A DNA stretch of 64,000 nt from Ardenticatenaceae bacterium (GTDB lineage Bacteria; Chloroflexota; Anaerolineae; Promineifilales; Promineifilaceae). The stretch lies in NCBI GenBank assembly GCA_020634435.1, contig JACKBS010000004.1, positions 1,016,165-1,080,164 of the forward strand. Direction: 5' to 3'. The position numbers and the translations under genes were made by a program. The stretch's first letter is position 1. Each line of letters opens with the position of its first letter. Positions 38,101 through 44,795 of this stretch are shown one piece after another. The notes beneath the pieces were generated by a model. It worked only from the letters and a program-made list of their open reading frames with translations. It searched no databases and was not told where the DNA came from.

Positions 38101-39118
38101 CCACCAGCTGCTGGCGCTGGAAGAAGCCGGGGCCAAGGTGTTGCTGGTTCAGGCCGATGTGACCGATTTGGACAGTTTGGAAACGGCCGTTACCCAGGCC
38201 GAAGCTCGGTTTGGCACGATTAACGTGGTGTTCCACGCCGCAGGTATCGCGGGCGGTGGGCTCATCCAGCTCAAAACACCCGCCGCTGCCGACCAGGTGC
38301 TGCGCCCCAAAGTGCAGGGCACGCGTAATCTGGCGGCCGTTTTTGCCGAAAAACGACTGGACTTTATGCTGCTGTTCTCATCGTTAACGGCCGTTGCCGG
38401 GGGCATTGGTCAGATCGACTACTGCGCCGCCAATGCCTTTTTGGATGCATTTGCGCAGGAGGCGGTGGGAGAACGGCCGTATCCGGTCATCAGCGTTAAC
38501 TGGGGTGACTGGGCCGAGATTGGCATGGCTACCACCACCGAAGTCCCGGCGATTATCCAGCAGTGGCGGCAGCAGCAAAGCAGCCACGCCATCCTGCCGC
38601 ATGAAGGGCAAGAAGCGCTGCGGGCCATTCTGCACCACCTGCCGCAGCAAATTCTGGTGTCGCCACGTTATCTACCTGCGGTCATTGCCGACAGCGACAA
38701 ATTGACGCTGGCCTACGTGTTGGAGAATCTGGCCAAAACGGCCGCAGCACCCACCACCAATGGCCATCACACCGACTACGTTGCGCCGCGCAACAAAGTT
38801 GAGCAGCAAATTGTGGCTATCTGGCAAGAAACATTGGAAATCAAGCAGGTGGGTATCTACGACAACTTCTTTGAAATTGGTGGCAATTCGCTGGTGGGCA
38901 TCAAGCTCATCAACCGCATCAACGAGACGTTTGGCGTGCATGTTTCGGCCGTGAGCCTGTATGAACAGCCAACCGTGAGCAAACTCACCGAGCTAATCGT
39001 GCAGATGCAGTCAGATGGCGGCCTGGTTGAAGACGACACTTACACCGAGCAGGTTGATCGCGGCCAAAGGCGGCGCGACCTGAGACGAAAACAGCGGAAC
39101 ACATCCCGCCGCAGATAA
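29171..39118 (+). CDS. Hybrid megasynthase: FAAL-ACP-C-A(Ser)-PCP-KS-AT-KR-ACP
   Basis: The protein is 3315 residues from the ATG at 29171, behind GGGGTGA; a GTG at 29162 is the alternative. Residues 1-575 are a fatty acyl-AMP ligase (LQYTSGSTGTPKGVVLSH, YGLAEATLIV), which activates a free fatty acid. An ACP follows (Ser641 in GLDSLLA). The condensation domain (about 698-1130) has active His829 in HHIITDFWS. The adenylation domain (about 1164-1677) gives the specificity residues DVWHISLIDK, a serine code. The PCP has Ser1726. KS (about 1780-2207) has Cys1954 in TGCSTSL, plus HGTAT and NIGHLD. AT (about 2300-2610) has Ser2400 in GHSIGEY and HAFHS, typical of malonyl-CoA. KR (about 2919-3123) has GGLGGLG and Tyr3084. 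The last ACP has Ser3240. The C-terminus is Arg-rich (RGQRRRDLRRKQRNTSRRR), like the AT at 25213. A palindromic repeat is inserted in the A domain at 33790-33855. Predicted product: acyl-Ser extended by one malonate and reduced to the beta-hydroxy level. Confidence 0.95.
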   Translation: MTEPTFHSFATLVEMLRQRASGTPEKTLYTFLADGETDERPLTYGQLDQRARQIASLLQQQGSVGDRALLLYPPGLDYIAAFFGCLYAGWIAVPSYPPRRNRHDARLQAIMDDAQAKVVLTDNDTYQDRQSRIDHMPDLAAMHWIAVDTITNDPDDWQMPDITPDNIAFLQYTSGSTGTPKGVVLSHFNLLSNLALIYKGFELSERSQGVSWLPPYHDMGLIGGILQPIYCHGWTVLMSPFAFLQKPIRWLDAISRYQATISGAPNFAYQLCLDNISDEQRAGLDLSHWTLAYNGAERVRQETLLAFAETYGPHGFKLTSFYPCYGLAEATLIVTGSDRKSEPVYGRFQTAALAQNRVEPGIDETDSRLLVSSGTRLLDEQQIRIVDPQTKTECAVGEIGEIWVSGRSVAQGYWQRPEATAETFYATLAGDQTHYMRTGDLGFLQAGQLYVTGRLKELLIIRGRNHYPQDIEKTAQESHEALAPDSGAAFSIEVGGEEKLFLVHEVKRSHRRADIGEVAPILRQAIAEEHDLQLYGVILVQPRAIPKTSSGKIQRSQTRDLYLAGDLSIIGEDVPEFQAPTAIQATIQPKISREAVLALNNPAEQSAQVASYLQQKLAILLRQPAEQIERERQLASFGLDSLLAIELKTAVEDALHIDLPIADLLESPTIDQLSQQIVSYLSDPVETSQPIPAATEPPQQFALSSGQRAIWYLCQLAPESPVYNIARALRLNGRIDPEIAKHAINQLVSRHASLRITFHLENGQPVQRIAPTATADFLYMDNRQKSKAAHQAQLQTTANTPLPLEQNLLRVRLYQLGEETFDLLIVAHHIITDFWSLVTLVEEFAQVYTALMQGETAVLPALTHQYSDYIAWQNQQLSGSAGAKLRTYWQNQLAGELPPLNLPTDNPRPTRQTYAGRTVRSHLPTELGEQMMALGREMGCTPFMTFLAAYQLLLARYSGQDEVLTGTPTSGREQREIQNLQGYFVNPIVVRTEIGAGEMSFRQLLQQVKETAVAAFTHQDYPFPTLVEVLGQARNPAHSPIFQNMFVWQKAHATHEGLTALALGQEGAAMQLGALHVTPLALTQQAAQFDLTLAMAEVNGDWLATWEYNTDLFAESSIEQMAGHFNTLLASIVAEPDTAVSRLPLLTDTQKHTLLYTVNDTAVPYDLERCLHQLFEDQVAQTPGAPALTYADQTLTYDQLNQKANQLAHFLIAQGIQLDGMVGVCMERSLEMVIALMGIIKAGGAYLPIDPTYPADRLQFMIEDAQVPVLLTQAHLLDNLPTSQSQLICLDRDWARIAQQPTINPNVPLAANNLAYTIYTSGSTGKPKGAMNTHRGIVNRLLWMQDAYNLKADDRVLQKTPFSFDVSVWEFFWPLITGAQLVMAKPGGHLDSTYLVLLIQDAQITTMHFVPSMLQIFLTEPHVNRCTSLRRVICSGEALPYDLTQRFFAQLPDCELHNLYGPTEAAIDVSYWQCLPDEPRQLVPIGRPIANIQLYILDKHLQPVPQGVAGELYIGGVGVARGYWNRPELTKERFIPLSVIGNPSSVNRQPTTEYRLPNTVYRTGDLVRYLPDGNIQFLGRVDHQIKLRGFRIELGEIENQLTALPSVREALVTLHTVSANDQRLLAYLVPPKGEPIDIAVVRRQLAAVLPDYMIPNLFVLLDAFPLMPNGKVNRHALPAPTLRSSDKTTVPPRSQLEQRIAQVWQKVLGLPEVGIHDNFFDLGGHSLLLVQAQRQLQEELGREIPLVQFLEKPTIHGVTELLLADGADEVVTTSRPAVRHHDDIAIIGLDGRFPGASELQQFWQNLRDGIESIEVLDDTRLDALGVPQHLRSNPDFVRAAPLLANIDQFAASFFGYAPNQAKLLAPEQRLFLEVAWHALENAGYSSEQFQGQIGVFAGMGMSTYLLFNLLGHPDVDPTDDSFAVMLGNDKDFLATRASYHLNLTGPSLDVQTGCSTSLVATHLACESLMNGQCDVALAGGVTVEMPQRSGYVYQPSGIASPDGHCRPFDAAGQGTVFGSGVGVVVLKRLADAIADGDHIHAVIKGTAVNNDGSLKLGYTAPSINGQADVIAKAQAVANVTPDTIQYIEAHGTATELGDPIEITALAKLFKSNGEQKTHIGSVKSNIGHLDAAAGVAGLLKTVLSLQHKQIPPTCHFTTPNPKLNLEQTPFVINNTLVPWENGRFPRRAGVSSFGIGGTNAHIVLEEAPQAEPSDPAEPWQLLQLSAKTPAALEAMTQNLADYLEANPETNLADVAFTLSNGRRTFTYRRMVVCRDVPDAIAVLRAVDPERIINRAQAEQTRPLVFMFSGQGSQYVNMGQALYQSEPLFRNTVDECGEILRPFLHLDLRDLIYPEAGKEAWATEQLQNTAITQPALFTIEYALAKLWQSWGLQPDAMIGHSIGEYVAAALAGVFTLPEALHTVAKRGELMQAQPSGSMLAVSQPAAQIEGLLPESLTVAVINSPDGCVVSGPDEAIDALTEQLAGQDIQCRRLHTSHAFHSPMMEPALAPFIAHLQHVALKPPTQPVISNETGDWLTAEQATDPHYWARHLRHAVDFAAGIQTLRSLNDAIILEVGPGNALATVVKPQIGNGQLTYATLRHPRQNEADRIRPLTTIGQLWLAGLPLQWAQLYQHQNRHRLPLPGYPFERERYWLDPPSDTQPRHLSAHKKAPLTDWFYLPGWQNTLPPTLTQQYLLEKPAQWLLFVDEAGLGDRLDSFLRTVEQQVTVVMPGEQFAQLDETVYYLNPASAADYDTLLQTLHAAGKWPERIVHLWNVSPAPEEPATQTIYAFYSLLYLAQALDKARSEETAELYIIANELHAITEAEPVAAEKRLLCGPAKVIPQEFDWLTTQIIDLQLPPAGSWLWGELTQLLLAEFGVPLAGPSGPTVAYRGRRRWVQEYTPAPLSLDTASVPRLRPYATALITGGLGGLGLAIAEMLAKQAQARLVLLHRSPFPARADWDSWLSAEGTADPTSRRIHQLLALEEAGAKVLLVQADVTDLDSLETAVTQAEARFGTINVVFHAAGIAGGGLIQLKTPAAADQVLRPKVQGTRNLAAVFAEKRLDFMLLFSSLTAVAGGIGQIDYCAANAFLDAFAQEAVGERPYPVISVNWGDWAEIGMATTTEVPAIIQQWRQQQSSHAILPHEGQEALRAILHHLPQQILVSPRYLPAVIADSDKLTLAYVLENLAKTAAAPTTNGHHTDYVAPRNKVEQQIVAIWQETLEIKQVGIYDNFFEIGGNSLVGIKLINRINETFGVHVSAVSLYEQPTVSKLTELIVQMQSDGGLVEDDTYTEQVDRGQRRRDLRRKQRNTSRRR
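33790..33855 (+). repeat. Palindromic intergenic-type repeat inserted in frame in an adenylation domain
   Basis: Left arm 33790-33813 and right arm 33832-33855 are imperfect inverted repeats; 19 of 24 positions match when one is reverse-complemented. They are built of the words CGGTAATCCGTCAT and CGGTAAAC. The insert and its flank are translated as PLSVIGNPSSVNRQPTTEYR, then LPNTV, between GYWNRPELTKERF and YRTGDLVRY. Other A domains have only a short loop at this point. The reading frame is kept and the core motifs on both sides are intact. Confidence 0.8.
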
Positions 39119-39274
39119 AAACCGTAGGGGCGAGGTGTTTGGCCAAACGTAGCAGGTTACAAACCATCTGCCTCGTCCAGTAAAAAGTGAAAAGTAAAAA
39201 GTAGGGGCGAGGCAGGTGATTAACACTGCTGGCAGACACAACAGGCAAAACCTCACCTGCCTCGCCCATTAAAA
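39119..39274. repeat. Repeat-derived spacer with 15-bp inverted repeats between two PKS genes
   Basis: GGGCGAGGCAGGTGA (39205-39219) and TCACCTGCCTCGCCC (39253-39267) are perfect 15-bp inverted repeats with a 33-base loop. The direct word GTAGGGGCGAGG occurs at 39124 and again at 39203. AAAAGTGAAAAGT repeats lie between. This looks like a small non-autonomous element or a dispersed hairpin repeat. It separates two genes that must be expressed together, so it may also tune read-through or mRNA stability. Confidence 0.75.
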
Positions 39275-39283
39275 GTGAAACGT

Positions 39284-42200
39284 ATGAGTGAAGACAAGTT
39301 TGCAGATCAATTTGAAGGCACAGAAATCGCCATTGTGGGTTTGGCCGGGCGCTTTCCTGGCGCGGCCAACGTAGATGAGTTCTGGCAGAACATTCGCAGC
39401 GGCGTGGATTCGATACGGCCGTTAACCGACGAAGAAGCCCGCGCTGCCGGAGCAACTGACCAGCAGCTGCAAGACCCCAACTTCATCAAGGTCAACTCCG
39501 CCCTAGATGAGTTGGATGGCTTTGACGCCGATTTCTTTGGCTACAACCCGCGCGATGCCGAGATTATGGACCCGCAGCAGCGTGTCTTTTTGGAAAGCGC
39601 CTGGACCGCTCTAGAGCACGCTGGTTACGATCCGGCCCAATACAAAGGGCTGATTGGCGTCTTTGGTGGCAGCACGACCAGTTCCTACCTGGTGTACAAC
39701 CTGGCCACCAACCCGCAGCTTTTGCAGCACATCGACCAGGGCCAGATCGACATCGGCAACGGCGCAGACTTTCTCTCCACGCGCGTTTCCTACAAATTTA
39801 ATCTGCGCGGCCCCAGCTTTACGGTGCAGACCGCCTGCTCCACCTCGCTGGTGGCGGTGCATCTGGCCTGCCAGGCACTGCTCGGCGACGAGTGCGACAT
39901 GGCCCTGGCGGGCGGTGTGGCTGTCCACGTGGACCATCCCAAGGGGTACCAGTTTGTCGATGGCTCAATTTTGTCGCCAGACGGCCGTACCCGCACCTAT
40001 GACACCGAGGCCGTCGGCACAGTCTTTAGCAGTGGCGTGGGCGTGGTCGTGCTCAAGCGGCTCGAAGATGCCCTGGCTGACGGCGATCACATTCATGGCA
40101 TCATCCTGGGCACCGCCATCAACAACGACGGCTCGGACAAGGTTGGCTTCCCCGCACCGGGCGTCGATGGACAAGCGGCCGTTATCACCGAAGCACTATC
40201 TGTGGCGGGCGTAGATGCCGCCGACATTCAGTACGTCGAGGGCCACGGCAGCGGTACGCGCCTGGGCGACCCCATCGAAATTCGGGCCATCACCAAAGCG
40301 TTCCGCACCTACACCGATGAAACTGGCTATTGCCCCATCGGCTCGGTCAAGACCAACGTGGGCCACCTCACCGGGGCGGCGGGCATTGCCGGACTAATCA
40401 AAACCGTCATGGCGATAGAAAATCAGGAAATTCCGCCCTCGCTCAATTTTGAGACGCCAAACCCAGAAATTGATTTTGGCAACGCGCCCGTCTACCCCAA
40501 TCCGACACTGGTCCCCTGGGAAACGCCAGAAGAAACGCCGCGCATTGCTGGCGTCAGCTCCTTTGGTCTGGGCGGCACCAATGCCCACCTCATTTTGCGC
40601 GAAGCACCCGAAGTAGAGCCTTCGGACGAGAGCGACGATCCACAGCTGATTGTGCTGTCGGCCAAGACAGCCACGGCGCTAGAAGCAGCCACAGAACGGT
40701 TGGCAAGCCATTTGCGGCAGCACCCAGAGCAAAATCTAGCTGACGTGGCCTACACGCTTCAGGTCGGGCGGCAGCCCTTTGCCCACCGCCGCCTGCTCAC
40801 CGCCAGCACCACAGCCGAAGCGCTGGCCGCGCTGGAAACCAAGCAGTACACCAGCCAGACCGTGCCGCTGCAAACCGCACCAGCACTCACTTTTGTCTGC
40901 ACGGGCGCAGGCGCCGACACCAACACAGCCCGCGAACTATACGAAGGCAATGAAGTTTTCCGGCAGCAAATTGAATCATGCGCAGTGTTGTTACGGCCGT
41001 ATCTCGGCATTGATTTGCGCACCCTGCTCTACCCGGCCGATCCGCAAGAGAGCAATTCACTCTCACCGCGCGCCGTGGCTACCGCTGCTGCCTTTGCCCT
41101 AGAGATTGCCCTGGCCAAAACGTGGGAAGCGTGGGGCATCATGCCCGAATCAGTGCTGGGGGTTGGCAGCGGGGAAGTTACCGCCGCCGTATTGTCCGGC
41201 GTCATTTCCCTGGCCGATGGGGCCCGACTGGCCGCCGCGGGTGAACTGCTGGCGCTTCAGGCGGATCACATTCATGCGCAAACGGGCGAATTGCCCATTT
41301 TTTCCACGCAGCACGGCAATTGGATGGGTGCACCCGATTACACCTTCCGCTACTGGAGCCATTTGCTGGAAAACAGCAACCATGATCATCTGGCCGACAA
41401 ACTGGTCACGGCGCTGGAAGGATTGCAGCAGCTGCCATCGCGCCAGCTGCTTTTCCTGGGCCAAATCACAGCCAAACTGCCGGGCGATTTGCTGCGTGTG
41501 CCCCACTTTGCCACGCTGGCGGATGACACCACGACGCCGGAGACACTACAGCAGACGTTGGGCAAATTGTGGCTGGCCGGTACGGCCGTTGCCTGGCAGT
41601 CGGTCCATGAGGGTGAATTCCGCCACCGCGTTATTTTGCCCACCTACCCGTTTGAACGAAAGCGGTACTGGATCGAGGCCAGGAGCCTGACCGACCAGAC
41701 GCACAGCGAAACGCTGCATAAAAATGCGGACCTGAGTCAGTGGGGCTACCTAGCTGGCTGGCAAAGTGCGCCGAACTTGCCCCCGTTTGTGGCCCCAGAA
41801 ACGGCCGCTGCCTGGCTCATTTTTAGCGACGACACGTTGGGGCCGCTGCTAGCCGCGCAGCTGGAAGCCGCCGGGCAGACCGTGGCGCGGGTGCGGCCCG
41901 GTGCGTCTTGGGACCAGGAAGGCAATCACTTCACCCTGAATCCCGCCGACGAAGCCGAATTTGCCCAGCTGTTTGCCACACTGCCCAATTCGCCAGACCA
42001 CATTCTCTTTTTGTGGAGCACGGTGGTAGAAGCACCCTTCTATCCGCTAGCCTATCTGGCCAAAGCGGCCGGAGCCAGGACGAGTGCCGCCCAGCTGCAC
42101 ATTGTGACGTGGGAAGCATGCGCCGTGAATGACACGGAAGCGTTAGACCCAGCCCAGGCAGCGCTGTTTGGCCTGAGCCAGACGATGCCGCAGGAATACG

Positions 42201-44791
42201 CCCAGCTCACCAGCCAGGTGATTGACATCACCAGTGCCGACAAAGCCACTGCCCGGCACATTTTGGCCGAATGCGTCGCCGAATTGCCCGTGCCGCAGGC
42301 CGCGCTGCGCGGTCGCAAGCGGTGGGTACAGACGGTGGTGGCTGCGCCCTTGATAGCGCCAGAAACGGCCGTTTTCCGCTCCGACGCCACCTACCTCATC
42401 ACTGGTGGTTTAACCGACATTGGCTACGACATCGCTCGCACCGTGGCCGAGAAAACCTCTGCCAATCTGCTGCTGATTGACGAGCAGCCCGCCAGCGCCA
42501 CCCAACTGGCCGAACTGGCAGCCGCAGGCAGCAAGGTTGCGGCTTTACAGGCAGATTTAACCGATGGAGAGGCGTTAAAAACGGCCGTTACCGAAGGTAT
42601 TGCCCAATGCGGTTCGCTCGCGGGCGTGATCCACTCCCCGACGGTTGCCGGGCAGCAAGCATTCCAGGCCATCGCCGAAATCAAACCGGGGCAGAGCGAC
42701 ATCTTCTTCCGCACCAAACAAACCAGTTTGGCGGCACTGGCAGAAGTCATTGCCGATCTGCCGCTGGAATTTTGCGTGGTCAGTTCCGCGCTCTCCACGG
42801 TGCTGGGCGGCGTGGGCTTTGCCGCCTTTACCGCTGCCGCCCACAGCGCCAACGCCCTGGTGCAGCAGCTCAACCGCCGCAGCGCCTTCCCGTGGCTGGC
42901 GCTCAACTGGGATGTCTGGAAGTTTGACCAGGACGCCAACATGCCGGTCATGGGCGAGCTGTCGCAGCTGGCACTGGATCGGCAGGAAGGGTTTGCCATA
43001 TTGGAGCGGGCGGTGGGAACGGCCGTTGCCGACATCCTGCTCATCTCCACCGCCAACCTGCCCCGGCGCATTGCGCAGCGGCAGCAAAAATCCACCGCGC
43101 CAGACAAAAATCTGTATGAACGGCCTGCCTTATGGACCGAATACGTTGCGCCGCGCAATCCCATCGAGGAGCGCGTAGTCACTATCTGGCAGCAGGTACT
43201 AGGTATTGAAAAGATTGGCGTGGATGACAACTTCTTTGAGCTGGGCGGCCACTCGCTGCTGGCTACCCAGCTACGCAACCAGCTGCACAACGAATTTGGC
43301 GTCGAGCTATCGCTGCAACAGCTCTTCGCCGATGCCACCGCCGCCGGAGTGGCTCAAGGCATTGCCGACGGGCTGGCCAGCGGCGCGGCATCTGACAAGC
43401 CCATTTTGGAGCAGTTGAAAGAGGCATTCCCGGTGGAACGGCCGTCTCTCGTCGAAAAGTATCTGCGCCAAAAAATCGCCAACGGGCTGAACATCTCGCC
43501 AGACCAAATTCCCGCCGATGGCGACCTGAGCGGCTTTGATTTGCAACTGGCGGCCGTTGACCTGATGTGGAACCTGAAGCGCGACCTGAAAGTGCAGTTC
43601 TACCCGCACGAAATTTTGGGCACGCCAAAGCTGCCAGAGCTGGCTCAATTTGTCTACCAGCAGCAAGATCGCATGGCCAACCTGGCCGCGTTCGCTACCG
43701 AAAAGCCACTGTCAGCCTACACCATCAAGGAACACCGGGCCAACGCCTACAATCGCGCCCCGTTCACCCCACCGGCCAAGAAAAACAAGCGGATGCTCTT
43801 TGTTCTCTCCAGTCCGCGCTCCGGCTCTACCCTGTTCCGCGTCATGCTGGCTGGACACAAACAAATCTTCTGCCCGCCAGAAATTTCGCTGCTTTTCTTT
43901 AAGGACATGCAGGAATGGCAGCAAAACGTCAGCTTTGGCCAGGACTTTACCTGGCCCGCCGAAGGGCTGCACTGGGCGCTAGTGGAGCTGCTTAAGCTGG
44001 AACCAGAAGAGGGCTGGGCCGAAATTGAGCGCATGGTGGCCGAAAATCACACCGTGCCCGAGGTGTATAACCGCATCCAAACGCTGGCGGGCGATCAGCT
44101 GGTGGTAGACAAAACGCCGCCCTATGCCATGGACATGGAAACGCTGCGCCGCGCCGAGCAAATCTTTGACGACGCGATCTACATTCACCTGGTGCGCCAC
44201 CCGTACGCCATGATGGAATCGTTCTTGCGGGTGCGGCTGGACCAACAGTTCAGCTCCAGCCTCTTTGAAGACCCCAACCCGGACCCGTACATCGTAGCGG
44301 AGACAATTTGGGCCACCGCCAACCGCAACCTGACCACCTTCCTCAAGGATGTGGACCCAGCCCGCAAGCGCGTGGTGCGTTACGAAGACCTGGTGCAGCA
44401 GCCAGAAAAGATCATGCGCGACCTGTGCGAGCTCATGGGCTTGCCCTACGAACCCGCCTTAATTACGCCGTACGACGGCCGTCGCGAACGCATGATGGGC
44501 GGCATCGGCGACCCGAACATTTTGACCCACACAGGCATCGATCCGACCCTGGCCGACACCTGGCGAGAGATCACCCTCCCACGCCGCCTGGACATGAGTA
44601 CACGCCAGTTGGCCGAGCAATTTGGCTACGAGCTGCCGGACAATTACAAAGCTTGGGAAGGGGAACGGCCGTTATCCACCACTGATGCCAACTCAGAAAC
44701 AAAACAAGCAGAGATCAACGTAGACGACCTGTCAGACGATGACGTGGCCGCCATGTTAAGCCAACTGCTAGAAGCAGAGGAGCAAGGTTAA
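39284..44791 (+). CDS. PKS module KS-AT(dead)-KR(dead)-ACP-pseudoACP with C-terminal sulfotransferase
   Basis: The protein is 1835 residues from the ATG at 39284; a GTG at 39275 is equally possible, and neither has a strong ribosome site. The KS (about 13-440) is intact: Cys185 in TACSTSL, GHGSGT, NVGHLTG. The AT (about 533-800) is shortened and lacks its nucleophile: GHSxG reads GVGSG, so Ser is replaced by Gly628 and His by Val627, and the AFHS segment is missing. The KR (about 1033-1215) is also dead: GGLTDIG replaces the nucleotide motif, the catalytic Tyr is Phe1182 and the Asn is Ala1186. An ACP follows (Ser1324 in GGHSLLAT). A second carrier-like fold at about 1383-1460 has Leu where Ser should be (SGFDLQLAAV). 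The end is a PAPS-dependent sulfotransferase (about 1500-1790: LSSPRSGSTLFRVML, HLVRHPYAMMESF). The acidic tail DDLSDDDVAAMLSQLLEAEE may dock the next protein. No thioesterase. Confidence 0.93.
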   Translation: MSEDKFADQFEGTEIAIVGLAGRFPGAANVDEFWQNIRSGVDSIRPLTDEEARAAGATDQQLQDPNFIKVNSALDELDGFDADFFGYNPRDAEIMDPQQRVFLESAWTALEHAGYDPAQYKGLIGVFGGSTTSSYLVYNLATNPQLLQHIDQGQIDIGNGADFLSTRVSYKFNLRGPSFTVQTACSTSLVAVHLACQALLGDECDMALAGGVAVHVDHPKGYQFVDGSILSPDGRTRTYDTEAVGTVFSSGVGVVVLKRLEDALADGDHIHGIILGTAINNDGSDKVGFPAPGVDGQAAVITEALSVAGVDAADIQYVEGHGSGTRLGDPIEIRAITKAFRTYTDETGYCPIGSVKTNVGHLTGAAGIAGLIKTVMAIENQEIPPSLNFETPNPEIDFGNAPVYPNPTLVPWETPEETPRIAGVSSFGLGGTNAHLILREAPEVEPSDESDDPQLIVLSAKTATALEAATERLASHLRQHPEQNLADVAYTLQVGRQPFAHRRLLTASTTAEALAALETKQYTSQTVPLQTAPALTFVCTGAGADTNTARELYEGNEVFRQQIESCAVLLRPYLGIDLRTLLYPADPQESNSLSPRAVATAAAFALEIALAKTWEAWGIMPESVLGVGSGEVTAAVLSGVISLADGARLAAAGELLALQADHIHAQTGELPIFSTQHGNWMGAPDYTFRYWSHLLENSNHDHLADKLVTALEGLQQLPSRQLLFLGQITAKLPGDLLRVPHFATLADDTTTPETLQQTLGKLWLAGTAVAWQSVHEGEFRHRVILPTYPFERKRYWIEARSLTDQTHSETLHKNADLSQWGYLAGWQSAPNLPPFVAPETAAAWLIFSDDTLGPLLAAQLEAAGQTVARVRPGASWDQEGNHFTLNPADEAEFAQLFATLPNSPDHILFLWSTVVEAPFYPLAYLAKAAGARTSAAQLHIVTWEACAVNDTEALDPAQAALFGLSQTMPQEYAQLTSQVIDITSADKATARHILAECVAELPVPQAALRGRKRWVQTVVAAPLIAPETAVFRSDATYLITGGLTDIGYDIARTVAEKTSANLLLIDEQPASATQLAELAAAGSKVAALQADLTDGEALKTAVTEGIAQCGSLAGVIHSPTVAGQQAFQAIAEIKPGQSDIFFRTKQTSLAALAEVIADLPLEFCVVSSALSTVLGGVGFAAFTAAAHSANALVQQLNRRSAFPWLALNWDVWKFDQDANMPVMGELSQLALDRQEGFAILERAVGTAVADILLISTANLPRRIAQRQQKSTAPDKNLYERPALWTEYVAPRNPIEERVVTIWQQVLGIEKIGVDDNFFELGGHSLLATQLRNQLHNEFGVELSLQQLFADATAAGVAQGIADGLASGAASDKPILEQLKEAFPVERPSLVEKYLRQKIANGLNISPDQIPADGDLSGFDLQLAAVDLMWNLKRDLKVQFYPHEILGTPKLPELAQFVYQQQDRMANLAAFATEKPLSAYTIKEHRANAYNRAPFTPPAKKNKRMLFVLSSPRSGSTLFRVMLAGHKQIFCPPEISLLFFKDMQEWQQNVSFGQDFTWPAEGLHWALVELLKLEPEEGWAEIERMVAENHTVPEVYNRIQTLAGDQLVVDKTPPYAMDMETLRRAEQIFDDAIYIHLVRHPYAMMESFLRVRLDQQFSSSLFEDPNPDPYIVAETIWATANRNLTTFLKDVDPARKRVVRYEDLVQQPEKIMRDLCELMGLPYEPALITPYDGRRERMMGGIGDPNILTHTGIDPTLADTWREITLPRRLDMSTRQLAEQFGYELPDNYKAWEGERPLSTTDANSETKQAEINVDDLSDDDVAAMLSQLLEAEEQG

Positions 44792-44795
44792 CGCT

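Noticed and set aside
39320..40610. Possible non-elongating KS in the dead-AT module.
   Set aside because: Cys185 and both His-containing motifs (GHGSGT, NVGHLTG) are present, so the KS should condense.
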